Shown: in pieces, positions 42,336 to 50,677 of the stretch
How positions within the stretch are numbered: the stretch's first letter is position 1
How the letters are laid out: each line of letters starts with the position of its first letter
NCBI GenBank assembly: GCA_910573755.1
Contig: CAJTBO010000012.1
Span: 62,001 to 126,000 of the forward strand
Source of the DNA: Lachnospiraceae bacterium
GTDB taxonomy: Bacteria; Bacillota; Clostridia; Lachnospirales; Lachnospiraceae
DNA length: 64,000 bases
Direction of reading: 5' to 3'
Translations under genes and position numbers: made by a program
The notes under the pieces: model-generated
Seen by the model: the letters and a program-made list of their open reading frames with translations, nothing else
Told to the model about the DNA's origin: nothing
Database searches by the model: none

Positions 42336-43070
42336 TCATACTCCTTTCAATAATCTGTCCCTATAAAACAAATCTACCGATGCCCCATCAAATAATCTCA
42401 TAGCAGCTTCTACATCGTATGCTGCACAACGTACAAATGCATTTTTCTCCGCAGTATCAAAGATCATATATTGTGCATAAGGATTATGATTCCTCGGTTG
42501 TCCTATAGAACCCGGATTGATAAACATTACCGCATGCTTATTTCTCATCTCCATATCATCTATATCATAAAATTTTGTAAAAATATGCGGATAATGAGAA
42601 TGTCCGGAAAATACCAGATCATAATTTCCATAGTCTCCATGCACATCATCCGGAAATACAGGTTTCCAATAAACATCCTCCGCCGAACCATGCACCGCCA
42701 GACATTTCAGTCCATCCAGTAAAAACTCATAACAGCCTTCATGACACATTTCCCTGTCCAGATAACGTTTTGCCTCCTCTGTCAGAGACTCCGCTGTATT
42801 TTTTGCAGATTCTACACCTCGCTGCGAAGAAAATCTCTGAAAATCCGAAAGCATAATCGCTCTCTCATGATTCCCCCAAATATTACATAATATCTTATAT
42901 CCAAATCTGTCATGCAAATACTGCACTACCTCATTTGACTGCATTCCATAATCTATCAGATCCCCCAGTAATATAGCTCCTTCAATATCAAAGTCCGCCA
43001 TATCCTTTATCACTGCTTCCAATGCATACAGATTTCCATGAATATCTGAAAGTATTGCATACCCTGCCAT
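42336..43070 (-). CDS. Calcineurin-like metallophosphoesterase
   Basis: 244 residues, complete set of metal-binding blocks: LSDIHGNLYALEAV, GDLIDYGMQSNE, WGNHERAIM, AVHGSAEDV, FSGHSHYPHIF and NPGSIGQPRNHN. It cleaves phosphomonoesters or diesters in the cytosol. Placed between the PEP mutase gene (13 bases upstream) and the acetyltransferase gene, so it may remove a phosphate in the phosphonate or glycan pathway. GAGG lies a few bases before ATG. Confidence 0.9.
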   Translation of the reverse strand: MAGYAILSDIHGNLYALEAVIKDMADFDIEGAILLGDLIDYGMQSNEVVQYLHDRFGYKILCNIWGNHERAIMLSDFQRFSSQRGVESAKNTAESLTEEAKRYLDREMCHEGCYEFLLDGLKCLAVHGSAEDVYWKPVFPDDVHGDYGNYDLVFSGHSHYPHIFTKFYDIDDMEMRNKHAVMFINPGSIGQPRNHNPYAQYMIFDTAEKNAFVRCAAYDVEAAMRLFDGASVDLFYRDRLLKGV

Positions 43071-43082
43071 ATCAATTTCACC

Positions 43083-44378
43083 TCAAACCGGATCAATCAG
43101 CGTAATAATCTTTTTGAACGGAATAAGCTGTTCCTCCACTTCCTTAGCCCTGTGATTTGCGAGTATCGTTTTCGCCGTGTTTTCCATTGCCGGAAAAGCA
43201 CTTCTGGTAAGCTGATTCGCATAGATAACAATGTTGATCCCATGAGCCTTTAATTCTGATTCATATGTATCACTGTAAGTCGTAGGCACCACCACGATCG
43301 GTGTTTTCCGATCCTCCGCCCTGAAAGCATCACAAAAGGCAAATATCTCATCCGCTGTCTTTTTTCTTGAATGAATCATAATGCCATCCGCCCCTGCCTC
43401 CACATAGGCCCTTGCCCTGTTCAGCGCATCTTCCATTCCCTTTTCCAGTATCAAACTCTCAATCCGGGCGATGATCATAAACTCTTTTGTTCGCAGTGCC
43501 CCTTTCCCCGCCCTGATTTTTTCACAAAAATTTTCTATTGTATCCTGCGTCTGCTCCACTTCCGTCCCAAAAAGGGAATTTTTCTTAAGCCCGACCTTAT
43601 CCTCAATAATAATAGCTGACACTCCCATACGTTCCAGCGTCCTGACATTATACACAAAATGTTCTACAAGCCCGCCGGTATCCCCGTCCAGAATGATCGG
43701 CTTTGTCGTTACATCCATCACATCGTCTATTGTCCGTATCCGCGATGTCATATCCACCAGTTCTATATCCGGTTTCCCCTTTGCCGTAGAATCACAAAGT
43801 GAAGAAATCCACATCGCATCAAACTGATCCAGCCCACTTCTGTCTCCCACTACTGTCTTTTCAGCAATCAGACCGGTCAGGCCGCTGTGTACCTCTATTG
43901 TTTTGACAATATCGCAGATATCCAAAAGCTTACGAAGCCGCCCTCTGCGAAATTCCGGCATCGCCAGTCTCTCTCTCGCCGTCTCATCAATCTTCTTTAC
44001 TTTATCATTCCAAGTATAAGGTACTTCAATCAATTTCCCCCCATACTTCTCCAGATTCTTTATGGCATTTTCGCGAAGGATGCTCTCCGGGCCACTACGC
44101 CAGTTGTCTCCATGGATCATATAATCCGGTTTCAACTTTTCCAGTATCTCATCATACATGATCTGCTCCTGTACAATAACTCTGGAAACCCCCTCTATTC
44201 CCTCAATCCTTTTTATTCTTTCCTCAATAGGAACTGCCGGAAAACGGTTATACCTTATCATTTGATAATCGCAGAGTACCCCTACGATAACTTCTCCGTA
44301 AGGCCTTGCCTGATTGATGATATTGATATGTCCTTCATGAATTTCATCTGTACAAAAACATGTGTAAACTGTCTTCAT
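43083..44378 (-). CDS. pepM: Cytidylyltransferase fused to phosphoenolpyruvate mutase
   Basis: 431 residues from MKTVYTCFCTDEIHEGHINI; GGGAG lies five bases before ATG. Residues 1-140 are a cytidylyltransferase with the HEGH nucleotide motif and RFPAVPIEERIKRIE. Residues about 150-431 are PEP mutase, forming the C-P bond of phosphonopyruvate from PEP: IEDKVGLKKNSLFGTEVEQ is the diagnostic signature, with LDGDTGG upstream. Fom1 of fosfomycin synthesis has this layout, and its first domain activates 2-hydroxyethylphosphonate with CTP. So this gene may both start phosphonate synthesis and activate a later product. Decarboxylase gene 43 bases upstream. Confidence 0.93.
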   Translation of the reverse strand: MKTVYTCFCTDEIHEGHINIINQARPYGEVIVGVLCDYQMIRYNRFPAVPIEERIKRIEGIEGVSRVIVQEQIMYDEILEKLKPDYMIHGDNWRSGPESILRENAIKNLEKYGGKLIEVPYTWNDKVKKIDETARERLAMPEFRRGRLRKLLDICDIVKTIEVHSGLTGLIAEKTVVGDRSGLDQFDAMWISSLCDSTAKGKPDIELVDMTSRIRTIDDVMDVTTKPIILDGDTGGLVEHFVYNVRTLERMGVSAIIIEDKVGLKKNSLFGTEVEQTQDTIENFCEKIRAGKGALRTKEFMIIARIESLILEKGMEDALNRARAYVEAGADGIMIHSRKKTADEIFAFCDAFRAEDRKTPIVVVPTTYSDTYESELKAHGINIVIYANQLTRSAFPAMENTAKTILANHRAKEVEEQLIPFKKIITLIDPV

Positions 44379-44421
44379 TTTCACTCCCATTCGCCGCTTC
44401 ATCCGGCATTCCCGATATTTT

Positions 44422-45555
44422 CTAACAACTCATTACTGTATTCATAAAATTATTCTTATTTTCTTCTGCCGTCTCTTTCGGCCTTCCCAGATCTTCCCTT
44501 GCTCCCAATGACACCGCTATCTCTAAAAATGTAAGCTTCCGCTCCCTGCGTATTGCCAAAAGACTATCCTGCAGTTCTTCCCTCCCATGCACACAGACTG
44601 CTCTATGGTATCCCATCTGTCCTGTTATTTCAGACAGTCTCAACTCCGGGGCACCTGTCGGCATCCCACCGACTGATTCATGCGCCCTGTTATTCAGACA
44701 GATATGTACCAGATTTTCCGGCTGCTGCTCTCCGATAACCGCTGCATTCCCCAGATGCATTAATAGCGCCCCGTCACCATCCAGACAGATAATCCGTCTT
44801 TCAGGCAATCTTTTTGCCAACTGGCAGGCTATCATATTGGCATGCCCCATCCCGCCGACCGTGAGAAATGTCTGCCTGTGATTTCCAATCTTCTGATCGC
44901 TCTGTTCATACATCTCCCGGGATATTTTTCCGGTTGTGGAAACCACAAGATCCCTTTCCTCCAGCCAGTCGGCTATCATACTGATGGCTTCCTCGCGCCC
45001 TAATGTACAATCATTTTTGTATAATGCTGTATCCGTTTTCTGAAAAGCTCCCTTTTTAATAATCAACGCATACTGCCTGTTTTTCGAAAAATCCTCTTTT
45101 GCCCTCCTTAAAGCCTGAACAAGCTCCTCTTCCGCAGTGTCTTTTGTAATAACTGAATATCTGATATCCAACACTTCCAACAATGCGGGCGTAATTTCCC
45201 CCATATATTTATGCTGCGGTTCATCTTTCATGCCCGGTTCTCCCCGCCATCCAACCATCAACAACATCGGGATTCCATATACATCTGTATGGGCAAGGGA
45301 TGTAAGGGGATTGACTGTATTACCAAGTCCGCTGTTCTGCATATAAACGCAGGCTGGTTTTCCTGTTGCCAGATATTCACCGATGGCGATCCCTATCGCG
45401 GCTCCCTCATTGGCTGCCGTGATATGATAAGGAAAAGCACCCTCTCCTTCATTTCCTATGTAATTACAGAACACCTGCAGAGTGGAATCAGGAACACCTG
45501 TTATGGTTTCTATTCCCAGTTCCTGCAGTCTTTTTACATATATTTTAATATCCAT
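44422..45555 (-). CDS. ppd: Phosphonopyruvate decarboxylase
   Basis: 377 residues, thiamine-diphosphate enzyme that decarboxylates phosphonopyruvate to phosphonoacetaldehyde and so pulls the unfavourable PEP mutase reaction forward. The TPP/Mg motif is CLDGDGALLMHLGNAAVIGE with NN about 30 residues on (CLNNRAHESVGG), and the N-terminal catalytic Glu segment is HITAANEGAAIGIAIGEYLA. AAGGGG lies six bases before ATG. Gene order ppd then pepM matches known phosphonate clusters. No aminoethylphosphonate transaminase is seen nearby. Confidence 0.94.
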   Translation of the reverse strand: MDIKIYVKRLQELGIETITGVPDSTLQVFCNYIGNEGEGAFPYHITAANEGAAIGIAIGEYLATGKPACVYMQNSGLGNTVNPLTSLAHTDVYGIPMLLMVGWRGEPGMKDEPQHKYMGEITPALLEVLDIRYSVITKDTAEEELVQALRRAKEDFSKNRQYALIIKKGAFQKTDTALYKNDCTLGREEAISMIADWLEERDLVVSTTGKISREMYEQSDQKIGNHRQTFLTVGGMGHANMIACQLAKRLPERRIICLDGDGALLMHLGNAAVIGEQQPENLVHICLNNRAHESVGGMPTGAPELRLSEITGQMGYHRAVCVHGREELQDSLLAIRRERKLTFLEIAVSLGAREDLGRPKETAEENKNNFMNTVMSC

Positions 45556-45565
45556 ATCGCGCCCC

Positions 45566-47407
45566 TTATACTGATTCCATATTACATACGGTTATTTCCT
45601 CTTTGACTTCTTTCAACAGCTTCTCCCGCTTCTCATCATCCTGAACAAGAACGTCCCTGCCTCCCCGCAATAGATATAACTCTGTACAACCATTTGCAAA
45701 AATAACCAGTTTATACCCGTCTTCAAATACAAAACATTCAAATGCCAGCAGATATTGTTCCTTTCCGATCATTCCATATAAAAAACGAAAATCAGGATTG
45801 TATAATTCCGATCTGGCAATTTTAATATGGTTTCTTTTCCGAAACGATGTTGCCATATAATCCTCACCTTTTAAAAGGCTGATGATAATGGGATTAAGCT
45901 CCATCAGACTGATCAGTTCCTCATTTGTTCCGACTCCCGTTTCCGGCGAACGGATGATCACCGGAATCCTTGTCCAGCCTTCTGAACAGGTATACTCCAT
46001 ATCTCCTATATCTGATATTTCCGTATTTTTGTCTAAAATAAGCGTTCCATGATCCGCATAAAGCACCATCCTACAGGTTAACCTCTCCAAAAACGGTGCC
46101 AGCACATCATCCAGATAATGAATGGCGTCCTGGTGCTGTCTCATATAATCAGCCCGCAGATGCCCTCCTTTCACCGGCAGAAAATCAAATAACATTGCTG
46201 TCCCTTCTGACTTCAGCGGTTCCGATGTATACGGATTGGAAAAGGTAAAGTGGCTTTCATACTGTTCATGTAAATAGAACAGCCCGTTTTCACTGTCACT
46301 GCTGTCCATCAGAAAATCCCAGAACTTTTCCGTAACAGTCTGTGCACTGTCACTATAATAAATATCTTTTCCCTCTATGTAATGTTCCACATCACCATAA
46401 ATATAAATTTTCCGCCCTTGCCGCTCTGCCAATTGAGTAAATCTGCACTCCATAACATCCACAACATTTTTCTCGTAATATTTTGTTCGCAGATCCTCAT
46501 TTTCACTGTAAACGGGCACTAAACTTTCAAACGTTGATGTCGAAAACGAATATGCTCTTTTAAAGCTGTATGCCGTTTCATCCAGTATACTTTTCAGTTT
46601 CGGCATTTCCTGTTCCGATAAATCCTGATGCCTCAGCGCATCAAGACAAAGCAGCAAAACCGTATTCTCTGAAACCGAAGCCGCCGTCTGCTTTTCCAGT
46701 TCGTAAAGTTCTTCTAAATCATCCTGCAGTTCTGTTATATCAAAACACAATGATTCCCGAATATTCTGCTTCCTGCTCGCCTCAGTATATAAAACGCTGT
46801 TTTTCATTTCCCGCACTTTCAAAAGTGCTGTCCTGAAATCCTTAATCTGAACATATTTCGCGATCAGCTTCTGATACAGTTCCCTTTGTTTTTCACAATC
46901 TGTCGTTCCGCATATTTCTCTCTGCAGATAATTAATGCTGTGATAATTATGATAAGGATGGCTCGCATAGTAATAATCCGCCTGCATCTTTATTCCGTTT
47001 TTTTCAAACTCGTCATAAATATCCAGCACCGGGATCATCGGATGTTTTATCCGAAGACTTTTCTTTACCTCTTCTCTGAATTTAAAAGTAGATAAAACCA
47101 CCGCATCAATCCCTTTTTCCTCCAGTTCCTGATCACTGATCACTGAAAATCCTGTATCTTCCCCGGAAGATGCATAATTATCCACAATATATTTTACTTT
47201 TTTCAGATCATACATAAAATCTGCCATGAGCATCTGTGTATGACCGCCATTACAATAAATAGCAGGTGTTATGGAATCTTTCAGAAATCTCTGCAGCGAT
47301 GTTCTGATGATTCCGTTGATTTTTCTCGCTTCCAACGGATATTCCAGATCATATTTTTGAAATAATGCGTTATATTTTCGTTCCAGTTCCTGCTTTATCC
47401 CGCTCAT
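45566..47407 (-). CDS. Alkaline-phosphatase-superfamily protein, candidate phosphonate transferase
   Basis: 613 residues (start overlaps the upstream stop as ATGA; an ATG four codons earlier is possible). Residues 1-170 form a separate domain (IYCNGGHTQMLMADFMYDLK, VIDEYDEFEK-like HPMIPVLDIYDEFEKNG). Residues about 225-550 are sulfatase-like: LLLCLDALRHQDLSEQE, FKRAYSFSTSTFESLVPVYS and MVLYADHGTLILDK. Cytosolic, no signal peptide. Adjacent to the phosphonate genes, it could transfer a phosphonate from its CMP ester to a sugar, as related proteins may do for the phosphoramidate. Confidence 0.78.
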   Translation of the reverse strand: MSGIKQELERKYNALFQKYDLEYPLEARKINGIIRTSLQRFLKDSITPAIYCNGGHTQMLMADFMYDLKKVKYIVDNYASSGEDTGFSVISDQELEEKGIDAVVLSTFKFREEVKKSLRIKHPMIPVLDIYDEFEKNGIKMQADYYYASHPYHNYHSINYLQREICGTTDCEKQRELYQKLIAKYVQIKDFRTALLKVREMKNSVLYTEASRKQNIRESLCFDITELQDDLEELYELEKQTAASVSENTVLLLCLDALRHQDLSEQEMPKLKSILDETAYSFKRAYSFSTSTFESLVPVYSENEDLRTKYYEKNVVDVMECRFTQLAERQGRKIYIYGDVEHYIEGKDIYYSDSAQTVTEKFWDFLMDSSDSENGLFYLHEQYESHFTFSNPYTSEPLKSEGTAMLFDFLPVKGGHLRADYMRQHQDAIHYLDDVLAPFLERLTCRMVLYADHGTLILDKNTEISDIGDMEYTCSEGWTRIPVIIRSPETGVGTNEELISLMELNPIIISLLKGEDYMATSFRKRNHIKIARSELYNPDFRFLYGMIGKEQYLLAFECFVFEDGYKLVIFANGCTELYLLRGGRDVLVQDDEKREKLLKEVKEEITVCNMESV

Positions 47408-49017
47408 ATTCCGATACATTCCTCTATCATTCCCGCTATCTCCCTGTTTGCCAGCTCATTCAGATGGGAAGGGACAGCTCCATATTCATATTCTCTATCT
47501 GTAAAATAGTATTGGCATTCGGCTGCTTCCACTATCTTTACTTTTTTACAATACTGTTGAAAGACTTTATAATATTGTTCTAATATCCCGTTAATCTTTC
47601 GTATTTCATCCAGATCAGCAAAGTACTCCTGCCCATAGATATCTCCCTTTTTCTCCGCCAGATAGTTCTTCACCAGCACAATTTCAGCATCCGGATAATC
47701 CTTTTCCATTCTCTCAATAAAACCAAGCGCGCTTTTCTTCCATAATTCCATACACTCCCTGCTGTCCCGCCAAATAATTCTTTCCGGCTCCGGCTTCATC
47801 TCACAGCCGTCAAATGCATCGCTCTTTGTCAGATAGCCGCCTTGATATGCCATTATGTCAAACCGTTCTTCAATAAAATCCAATACTATAAAATCCGGTT
47901 TTTTCTCTTCTATAAGACTCCAGAACCTGTTATCTGCTTCCCGTTCCAGCATAATCCGGCGATATCTGTTTTTATGCCGAATGACCGGCGTCTTCTCTAC
48001 CGGATTCATCAGGCTGATCAGACTTGAAAAATTGATCCTTCTGCCGGGATCATGTAAAAGACGCATATTCCCTAAAACTTTATTCAGGTTGTAACCGCTG
48101 ATATTCATATAAGTTCTACTCTCATATTCCGGAAAGGCTGTATGGATAAATTCACAATATTCCTTTGTCAATCTTTCAAATTCTTCCGCTGTTCTCTGTG
48201 TGAAAAATGCCGCCAGCAAATCGGACAATTTGTGAATGACCAGCTTTTTTAGTATTTCTCTGTTTTTCTCATAAAGTCCCCTGTCCAGAAAATTTTGTAT
48301 CAGAATTTCATAAGCCCCAATACCTTCCGCTCTGCTTCCCGCTGCTTTCCGTGGTTTTTCTGAAAGTGACCCCTTTCTGAACAGCCGATAATAATAGAGT
48401 GCCTCCGGTACATAGCTCCGCTTTTTGCTCAGACATAGGAGCAGCGGATAAAGTGCTCTCGCTTCACTGTGGCAATCAGGAAAATCCACCTTATTTTCTG
48501 TAAACAACTCTCTGCGAAACATACATTTCCAGATAGCCGTATAACCATACTCCATCTGTTCCTCTGTGGAATATCTCCTTCCCATAACACCGGATATTCT
48601 GCGCAATGTTTTCTTCCCGGTAATGCTGTCCACCCTCCAGACATCACATTCCGCCATATCCGCCTGTTCGAAGGAAATTGTCCGGTACATCTTTTGCAGA
48701 AAAGACAGTTCTATCCAATCATCTGAATCCAGAAAACAAAAATATCTGCCTTTCGCCTCAAGAATTCCTGTATTCCTGGCTGCGGAAGGTCCCGCATTCT
48801 CCTTGTGGATCACCCTGATCCTGAAGTCTTTTTTTGCCCATTCATCACATAATTCAGAAGAGCCGTCTGTGGAACCGTCATCAACCAGTATCGCTTCAAA
48901 ATCTGTAAACGTCTGTCCCACTACAGATCTCAGACATTCATCCAGCCATGCCGCCACATTATAAACAGGAATGATCACACTGACCGCGGTCTCTTTAGGA
49001 ATTCCCTTATTTTCCAT
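47404..49017 (-). CDS. Family 2 glycosyltransferase with C-terminal SGNH-like domain
   Basis: 537 residues from MENKGIPKETAVSVIIPVYN. A start four codons earlier has a ribosome site too close to it; the call is uncertain. GT-A motifs: AILVDDGSTDGS and YFCFLDSDDW. The C-terminal 170 residues (PDFIVLDFIEERFDIM, GAVPSHLNELANREIAGMIE) resemble the DUF6270 SGNH-like modules seen in capsule clusters, here fused, with the His in PSHLN as a likely catalytic residue. A dual transferase and esterase/acyltransferase is plausible. Confidence 0.82.
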   Translation of the reverse strand: MENKGIPKETAVSVIIPVYNVAAWLDECLRSVVGQTFTDFEAILVDDGSTDGSSELCDEWAKKDFRIRVIHKENAGPSAARNTGILEAKGRYFCFLDSDDWIELSFLQKMYRTISFEQADMAECDVWRVDSITGKKTLRRISGVMGRRYSTEEQMEYGYTAIWKCMFRRELFTENKVDFPDCHSEARALYPLLLCLSKKRSYVPEALYYYRLFRKGSLSEKPRKAAGSRAEGIGAYEILIQNFLDRGLYEKNREILKKLVIHKLSDLLAAFFTQRTAEEFERLTKEYCEFIHTAFPEYESRTYMNISGYNLNKVLGNMRLLHDPGRRINFSSLISLMNPVEKTPVIRHKNRYRRIMLEREADNRFWSLIEEKKPDFIVLDFIEERFDIMAYQGGYLTKSDAFDGCEMKPEPERIIWRDSRECMELWKKSALGFIERMEKDYPDAEIVLVKNYLAEKKGDIYGQEYFADLDEIRKINGILEQYYKVFQQYCKKVKIVEAAECQYYFTDREYEYGAVPSHLNELANREIAGMIEECIGI

Positions 49018-49810
49018 AAACGTCAACATACCTTTCCTGCAGTTTACTCAGTCTCAGTATCTCTTTTTCCGTAAAGCCATGCTTCTTAAGTACATCCTTT
49101 GGCATAATTGGTTCCTTTCCGTGAATTTCTGTCAACGGAATCTCCGTCGGATATATTTTACACGATATTGATGTCTGACGATTATAAACCGCCAATGCCA
49201 GACGGTGATTCCCATCAATCACCTCATATAATCTGTTTAAAGACAGCGGATATTCTTTTCGATATCCATTCTCCTTCCAATCTGCCATAAGTTCTTTAAA
49301 CTGCTGCAGCCTTTGTCCGGCTGTATGCTCAGTACAATGCATCATTTGAGCCCTTTTATAATATTCATATCCAAACGTATTTTTTCCCTCATATTGTTCA
49401 ATGGCTGCCAGCCTGATTGCCAGTCTGGAATCTTCATGACACGTCTTCAATATTTCAGAAATTTTTATCTCAATATCTGTCCGTTCCGGTTCTCCGAACA
49501 TCAAACTGTATAGATAAGGATATATCCAGACATACCTGTCTGTTATCCCTTTTACAATATCCTCCAGTTCTCTCCGCAGCGTCTCATGCACCGCCAGACA
49601 GATAAGCGTATTATCCTGTACAGAAATATCATAAATGCATTTGAGTGGAATGCCATCCAATACGCTCTCTTCCTCTGTCTGTTTTGTCACTGCAAAGCAT
49701 CTGACCTGACTGCCTAACCCCTGCACCTTTAAAGTCCGAAAAAATTTGCGGCCCACATGACCGGCTCCGTATATTACAATCTCTTTTCCGCCGAAATCTT
49801 TCAGGTTCAT
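49007..49810 (-). CDS. Rossmann-like domain fused to a ParB-like nuclease-type domain
   Basis: 267 residues. Residues 1-95 are the recurring island domain (EIVIYGAGHVGRKFFRTL). Residues about 175-250 hold YEVIDGNHRLALAVYNRQTS, the ParB/Srx-like signature, whose folds include nucleotide-dependent kinases such as SerK. A CTP- or ATP-binding catalytic role in the glycan pathway is therefore imaginable, but no function can be stated. Upstream of the glycosyltransferase gene with an 11-base overlap. Confidence 0.7.
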   Translation of the reverse strand: MNLKDFGGKEIVIYGAGHVGRKFFRTLKVQGLGSQVRCFAVTKQTEEESVLDGIPLKCIYDISVQDNTLICLAVHETLRRELEDIVKGITDRYVWIYPYLYSLMFGEPERTDIEIKISEILKTCHEDSRLAIRLAAIEQYEGKNTFGYEYYKRAQMMHCTEHTAGQRLQQFKELMADWKENGYRKEYPLSLNRLYEVIDGNHRLALAVYNRQTSISCKIYPTEIPLTEIHGKEPIMPKDVLKKHGFTEKEILRLSKLQERYVDVYGK

Positions 49811-49843
49811 CCCTTACCCTCTATATAACTTTAAATAATATTT

Positions 49844-50656
49844 TCAGACTTCTTCTCCAAAATCAATATAATCCGCCGTATGCCCGGGATTTCGTTTTTC
49901 TGCCGGCGGGAGTGTCATATAATCCCTGCCGAAAATATGGGAAAGATACCCTGATGCATCTGCCGGCCCCGGAACTTTCATTCCCTCAAACATATATTCA
50001 GCCGTTTCCGTATGCCACTTCTTCAAAAAACCTTTCGCCTCAAATTTTGCTCCCCAACTGAGGCATCTTATATATGGTGTACTGCTGTTTCGATACTTTT
50101 TTGTTAAATACTCAAAGCCTTTATGCCCCCATTCTTTAGGAAATACATTGAGAAATTTAAAACCTATCCGGCTGATAAACCTGCTCTTATTCAACGCACC
50201 GACTTCCGAATACAAAAGTTTCCTGCTAAGCCACGAGATACAGGTACACGTTATTTTCCCCAAAAAGTTTTCAGGAAGATTGTCATCAGGAAAAATATCA
50301 ATAAATATACCATTTTTCGCTGTCATCCTATGCTGCCCTTTTCGTTTGAATGCTGTACCGTTTTTTAAAATCCTTGCATATCCCCATCGATATCCGGGAT
50401 CTGTCTGATAGGTCTGCAGAAAATATTTTTTATCCAGTTGCGTTTTGCAGATTTCACAAAACCTGTCATAATTTTTCCGCAGCATGCGCACATCAACATC
50501 ATCATCCCAGGGAATAAAGCCGCCATGCCGCACCGCACCCAGCATTGTCCCGCCGTCCAAAATATAAGAAATGTTATTTTCTCTGCAGATGCGGTCCAGT
50601 TCCGCCAACATCTCCAGCTCAACCATCTGAAGTTTTCGCAAGATTTTGTGATCCAT
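49844..50656 (-). CDS. LicD-family phosphotransferase
   Basis: 270 residues from MDHKILRKLQMVELEML. The family block GTMLGAVRHGGFIPWDDDVD (about 37-56) is complete, with metal-binding aspartates. LicD proteins move a phosphocholine-like group from a CDP or CMP donor to a glycan; in phosphonate clusters they are proposed to add the activated phosphonate. It is next to the cytidylyltransferase-oxidoreductase fusion and the phosphonate genes. The start is supported by family alignment more than by a strong ribosome site. Confidence 0.88.
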   Translation of the reverse strand: MDHKILRKLQMVELEMLAELDRICRENNISYILDGGTMLGAVRHGGFIPWDDDVDVRMLRKNYDRFCEICKTQLDKKYFLQTYQTDPGYRWGYARILKNGTAFKRKGQHRMTAKNGIFIDIFPDDNLPENFLGKITCTCISWLSRKLLYSEVGALNKSRFISRIGFKFLNVFPKEWGHKGFEYLTKKYRNSSTPYIRCLSWGAKFEAKGFLKKWHTETAEYMFEGMKVPGPADASGYLSHIFGRDYMTLPPAEKRNPGHTADYIDFGEEV

Positions 50657-50677
50657 TGTAAACACTTTATATGTTCC

